This document shows positions 7,454-9,200 of a stretch of DNA of 9,200 bases, one piece after another. Source of the stretch: an uncultured Pseudomonadota bacterium (GTDB lineage: Bacteria > Pseudomonadota > Gammaproteobacteria > Burkholderiales > Methylophilaceae); the NCBI GenBank assembly GCA_903854305.1, contig CAINWC010000155.1, forward strand, positions 1 through 9,200, in the 5' to 3' direction. Numbering within the stretch: position 1 is the first letter of the stretch; the number at the start of each line of letters is the position of its first letter. The position numbers and the translations under genes were made by a program. The notes under the pieces were generated by a model. It was not told the origin of the DNA and did no database searches. It saw nothing but the letters and a program-made list of their open reading frames with translations.

Positions 7454-7480
7454 TAACACCGCATGATGATGCGAGTGTTA
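7454..7480 (-). promoter_or_regulatory. Hairpin in the leader between the CzcI-like gene and czcC
   Basis: The arms TAACAC-CGCAT and ATGCG-A-GTGTTA pair over 11 bp with one bulged A and a 4-base loop. On the minus-strand RNA the hairpin is followed by TATATTTTGATTTT and then the czcC ribosome site. The U-rich tail is interrupted, so it looks like a weak terminator/attenuator or an RNA-processing site that lowers czcCBA output relative to the first genes. Function is inference. Confidence 0.45.
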
Positions 7481-7494
7481 ACGACTTAAATAAT

Positions 7495-7905
7495 TCAGAA
7501 AAGCGGAGGGGCGCGTGGACTAGACTGAGGTCTGAGGTAAAAAGGAAGAGGTAATAAACATCTAAACCTAGGCTTAAGTTTAGAAAGTTGAGTCACGATC
7601 ACGAGCAAACAAATGACAAACAACACAATGAATAGCGGCGCTGACAACGATTCTACTTTTTTAACATGCGCTTTATCAATGCCAATAGTATGCAAACTAG
7701 CACTAACCGGCTTTAAAGCAGAACCTTCACCTTGCTCTGATGAATCTAACAGTGGCACCATTTCATCCATATGCAAATGCAGACCATGCCCCTGACTGGG
7801 CACGTCAACCTCCACATGTGCATGAATCAATGGCGATAGCATTTGCAACACTGCAAACCAAATCACAATCATCCATAAAAGTTTTTTATTACGTGCTAAA
7901 AACAT
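7495..7905 (-). CDS. Small exported His-rich protein, CzcI/DUF2946-like
   Basis: This 136-residue protein has a hydrophobic N-terminus (residues 9-29, cleavable after IHA or a membrane anchor). A histidine-rich periplasmic stretch follows (HAHVEVD and GHGLHLHMD, H28-H45), then a second membrane segment (APLFIVLFVICLLVIVTQL) and a C-terminal tail ending PRAPPLF. Small proteins of this layout, with His clusters and an R-A/G-P-P end, are found at the head of czc-type operons (CzcI) and in the DUF2946 family. The match is by layout, not by alignment. A periplasmic metal-binding or regulatory role is inferred from the histidines and from its place just before czcC. A GTG at 7911 is in frame, but the ATG at 7905 is better placed behind AGAG. 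Its 3' end is 64 bp from czcC. Confidence 0.6.
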   Translation of the reverse strand: MFLARNKKLLWMIVIWFAVLQMLSPLIHAHVEVDVPSQGHGLHLHMDEMVPLLDSSEQGEGSALKPVSASLHTIGIDKAHVKKVESLSAPLFIVLFVICLLVIVTQLSKLKPRFRCLLPLPFYLRPQSSPRAPPLF

Positions 7906-7954
7906 GCGCACACTCTATCAGCATTTTTCAACGGAAACAAATTAACTATATAAA

Positions 7955-7962
7955 TCAATTGA
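7955..7962. promoter_or_regulatory. Small palindrome in the leader of the CzcI-like gene
   Basis: The 92-bp gap between the Cys-rich gene and the CzcI-like gene is AT-rich. It holds TCAATTGA (perfect palindrome) next to TATATAGT, which could be a weak -10. No good -35 is found at normal spacing. A regulator site is possible but poorly supported. Confidence 0.2.
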
Positions 7963-7997
7963 CTATCCTAATCCACTTATCTAAGTAGCATATAGTC

Positions 7998-8186
7998 TTA
8001 ATGTTCTGTATCACGAGAGAGCATTGCCTCAGCATACAAATTTCTATCCTTTAAGCATTCAATTCCGTTTTTATCGTCACACCCTTCGCGCAGCTTGCAA
8101 AAGCAAGTGCTAGCCATCACTTCTTCTAAAAGTTCAAGCGTGCTGTGCTTTTGGGTTTGGTTCTTTGGGGTTGTGCTCGTTGTCAT
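7998..8186 (-). CDS. Small four-cysteine protein at the head of the metal efflux operon
   Basis: This 62-residue soluble protein has no signal peptide and no membrane segment. I do not recognise the family. A polar N-terminus (1-14) is followed by LELLEEVMAST and a cysteine array C28-x-C30-x5-C36-x7-C44, then a charged C-terminus ending in His. Four spaced cysteines in so short a protein suggest a bound metal, with Zn, Cd or Cu as candidates by inference. A good sigma70-type promoter lies about 70 bp upstream (8255-8284) and an AGG ribosome site about 10 bp before the ATG. The next gene on the same strand is the CzcI-like gene, 92 bp away, with no visible terminator between. It may therefore be the first gene of the efflux operon and act as a cytoplasmic metal-binding or sensing accessory. 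It could also be an unrelated small gene. Confidence 0.55.
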   Translation of the reverse strand: MTTSTTPKNQTQKHSTLELLEEVMASTCFCKLREGCDDKNGIECLKDRNLYAEAMLSRDTEH

Positions 8187-8254
8187 TTAATTAACCTAAA
8201 GATAAATCGTGCATGATCAAGTGTATTTTACAAAGTTTAATGGGCGATTCCGTT

Positions 8255-8284
8255 ATTATGAACACCTAATTAACTTATTTTCAA
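8255..8284 (-). promoter_or_regulatory. Sigma70-type promoter before the four-cysteine gene
   Basis: On the minus strand TTGAAA (8279-8284) and CATAAT (8255-8260) each match the consensus at five of six positions, with an 18-bp spacer. Transcription would start near 8248, leaving a leader of about 60 nt. It may drive the whole efflux operon, since no better promoter is seen closer to czcC. Confidence 0.6.
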
Positions 8285-8313
8285 GTATGCCATTGAATAG
8301 TTAAATTATGCAC

Positions 8314-8334
8314 AAGATAACTTAAGGTTATCTT
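8314..8334. promoter_or_regulatory. 21-bp palindrome upstream of the promoter, candidate operator
   Basis: AAGATAAC and GTTATCTT form 8-bp perfect arms around TTAAG. The centre lies about 75 bp before the inferred transcription start and 30 bp upstream of the -35 box. That is the usual place for an activator such as a two-component or MerR/LysR-type regulator. It is not followed by a T-run on either strand, so a terminator is less likely. No regulator gene is in the window. Confidence 0.4.
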
Positions 8335-8538
8335 AAAGATCACGCGCTTCAATTGTCATACACACCTAGTAAAATGGGTGGTTTATTCAACCCAGAAAAC
8401 TCCATTGACTCAGGCTCACTAGTCTCGTTGTAGACCACATTGAGGACGTTTGATTCATCGTCAACAACGCCTCAAAGCAACGGGAGTTCAACCTTTCTCG
8501 CCATAAACCCATGTTTCACACCCAATTCACCCATGACC

Positions 8539-9200
8539 CTACAGCTGAAAATTTAGCGCGTCTTCTTCATTCTCTATTGGTGTATGAAATTTCTTCATAA
8601 TATCCCCCACAACGCCCTGCTCGAGGATGCGGTGAAACCCTTGGATCACATCAGCATCAAGTTGCGTACCAGACTGACTATCGATCCATTCCAGCGCCTT
8701 TTCCACGCTCCAAGGTTCCTTATAAGGACGTCGTGAAGTTAACGCATCAAAAATATCAGCCGTTTTAGCAATACGGGCAGACAAAGGAATTTCATCGCCT
8801 TTAAGTCCTTTTGGATAACCGCTGCCATCAATATTTTCATGATGACAGGCTGCAATTTCTCTAGCGATTTCATAAAAGGGATTATCACCAAGAATACGCA
8901 CACCAAACTCTGCATGGCGCTTCATGATCTCCCATTCTGAGGGATCGAGCTTGCCAGGTTTTTTGAGAATGACATCAGGAATATACATCTTGCCAATGTC
9001 ATGCAAAATGCTCATCACCCCCATGTGGGCAGCATTTTCAGGTGTCACACCCAACTCAATAGCAAGCGCCTCGGTATAATGCTGCACACGGCGCACATGG
9101 TCGGCAGTATCTTCATCCTTACCTTCACAAGCAACGGATAGCATCGTCACAGCATCTAAATAAGCGTTTTTAAGATGACCCGTGGTGATATTTAATTGAC
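8539..9200 (-). CDS. HD-GYP c-di-GMP phosphodiesterase, N-terminus beyond the window (partial)
   Basis: This is the C-terminal output domain of a protein that breaks down the second messenger c-di-GMP. The frame stays open to the right edge of the window (LKNAYLDAVTMLSVACEGKD), so the GTG at 9150 is internal and the gene is cut. The HD-GYP signatures are present: the first His (ADHVRRV), HDIGK, RHAEFG, HHENIDGSGYPKGL and the metal-binding Asp of TADIFDALTSRRPYK. All expected metal ligands are visible, so the domain looks catalytically active. The usual partner upstream is a receiver (REC) or sensor domain, which cannot be checked here. It ends LNFQL with TAG at 8539. Its link with the metal operon is only positional. 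Confidence 0.9.
   Translation of the reverse strand, partial: QLNITTGHLKNAYLDAVTMLSVACEGKDEDTADHVRRVQHYTEALAIELGVTPENAAHMGVMSILHDIGKMYIPDVILKKPGKLDPSEWEIMKRHAEFGVRILGDNPFYEIAREIAACHHENIDGSGYPKGLKGDEIPLSARIAKTADIFDALTSRRPYKEPWSVEKALEWIDSQSGTQLDADVIQGFHRILEQGVVGDIMKKFHTPIENEEDALNFQL

Larger units (their letters stand above)
8187..8538. other. 350-bp intergenic region with a broken small reading frame
   Basis: The right part (8349-8534, minus strand) holds a reading frame of 61 codons that starts with ATG 5 bp past the HD-GYP stop and is interrupted by a single TGA at 8472-8474. The pieces read MGELGVKHGFMARKVELPLL, then GVVDDESNVL ... PPILLGVYDN. I do not recognise it. It may be a decayed gene, a fragment of a mobile element, or non-coding structured DNA. 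A bulged hairpin (8440-8475, TTGAGG-A-CGTT/AACG-CCTCAA) straddles the TGA. The left part has the palindrome and promoter listed separately. No clear terminator for the HD-GYP gene was found. Confidence 0.35.

Noticed and set aside
8374..8391. GGGT/ACCC stem as a terminator
   Set aside because: The pairing is only four bases around a long loop and the T-tract is short, so it is not convincing.
8440..8475. Hairpin as terminator of the HD-GYP gene
   Set aside because: The stem has a bulge and no T-run follows it on the minus strand.
9148..9150. GTG as the start of the HD-GYP protein
   Set aside because: The frame stays open to the window edge and the residues upstream (LKNAYLDAV) fit the start of the HD-GYP domain, so the gene is cut by the window.
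1..9200. CRISPR array, insertion sequence with terminal repeats, rRNA or tRNA gene
   Set aside because: I saw no regularly spaced repeats, transposase motifs, paired inverted ends or recognisable RNA genes.

Overview
The window looks like bacterial chromosome from a betaproteobacterium of moderate GC content. A Methylophilaceae-type methylotroph (Methylotenera/Methylophilus-like) is my best guess, from the gene content and codon use. This is inference, because no rRNA or other marker gene is present. Almost all genes lie on the minus strand; only the left edge is on the plus strand.

Layout from left to right. (1) 1-522, plus strand: the C-terminal part of an AT-rich gene that runs off the left edge and carries a HEPN-type RNxxxH motif. 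It overlaps a possible 35-codon ORF by ATGA and is followed by a strong intrinsic terminator (625-653). (2) 677-1507, minus: an exported or membrane-anchored Tim44-domain protein with its own extended -10 promoter. (3) 1657-7905, minus: a heavy-metal efflux operon read right to left. It holds a CzcI/DUF2946-like small exported protein, czcC (outer-membrane factor), czcB (periplasmic adaptor), czcA (RND pump) and a DUF3240 PII-like protein. The junctions are tight: ATGA between czcC and czcB, TAATG between czcB and czcA, and a few bases between czcA and the DUF3240 gene. (4) 7998-8186, minus: a 62-residue protein with four cysteines and a good promoter, possibly the true first gene of the operon. 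(5) 8187-8538: a roughly 350-bp region with that promoter, a 21-bp palindrome and a 61-codon reading frame broken by one TGA. (6) 8539-9200, minus: the C-terminal part of an HD-GYP c-di-GMP phosphodiesterase cut by the right edge.

The main anomaly is in czcA. One extra base pair at 2977/2978 splits a normal-length gene into two overlapping frames. Dropping one T restores a continuous family-like sequence of about 1019 residues. Either the pump, and hence the efflux system, is broken in this strain, or the base is a sequencing error.

If intact, CzcA would take up metal ions from the periplasm or inner membrane using the proton gradient. CzcB would link it to CzcC, which forms the exit channel. 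The small His-rich and Cys-rich upstream proteins and the DUF3240 protein are plausible metal-binding or regulatory accessories. The metal cannot be assigned with confidence from this sequence.
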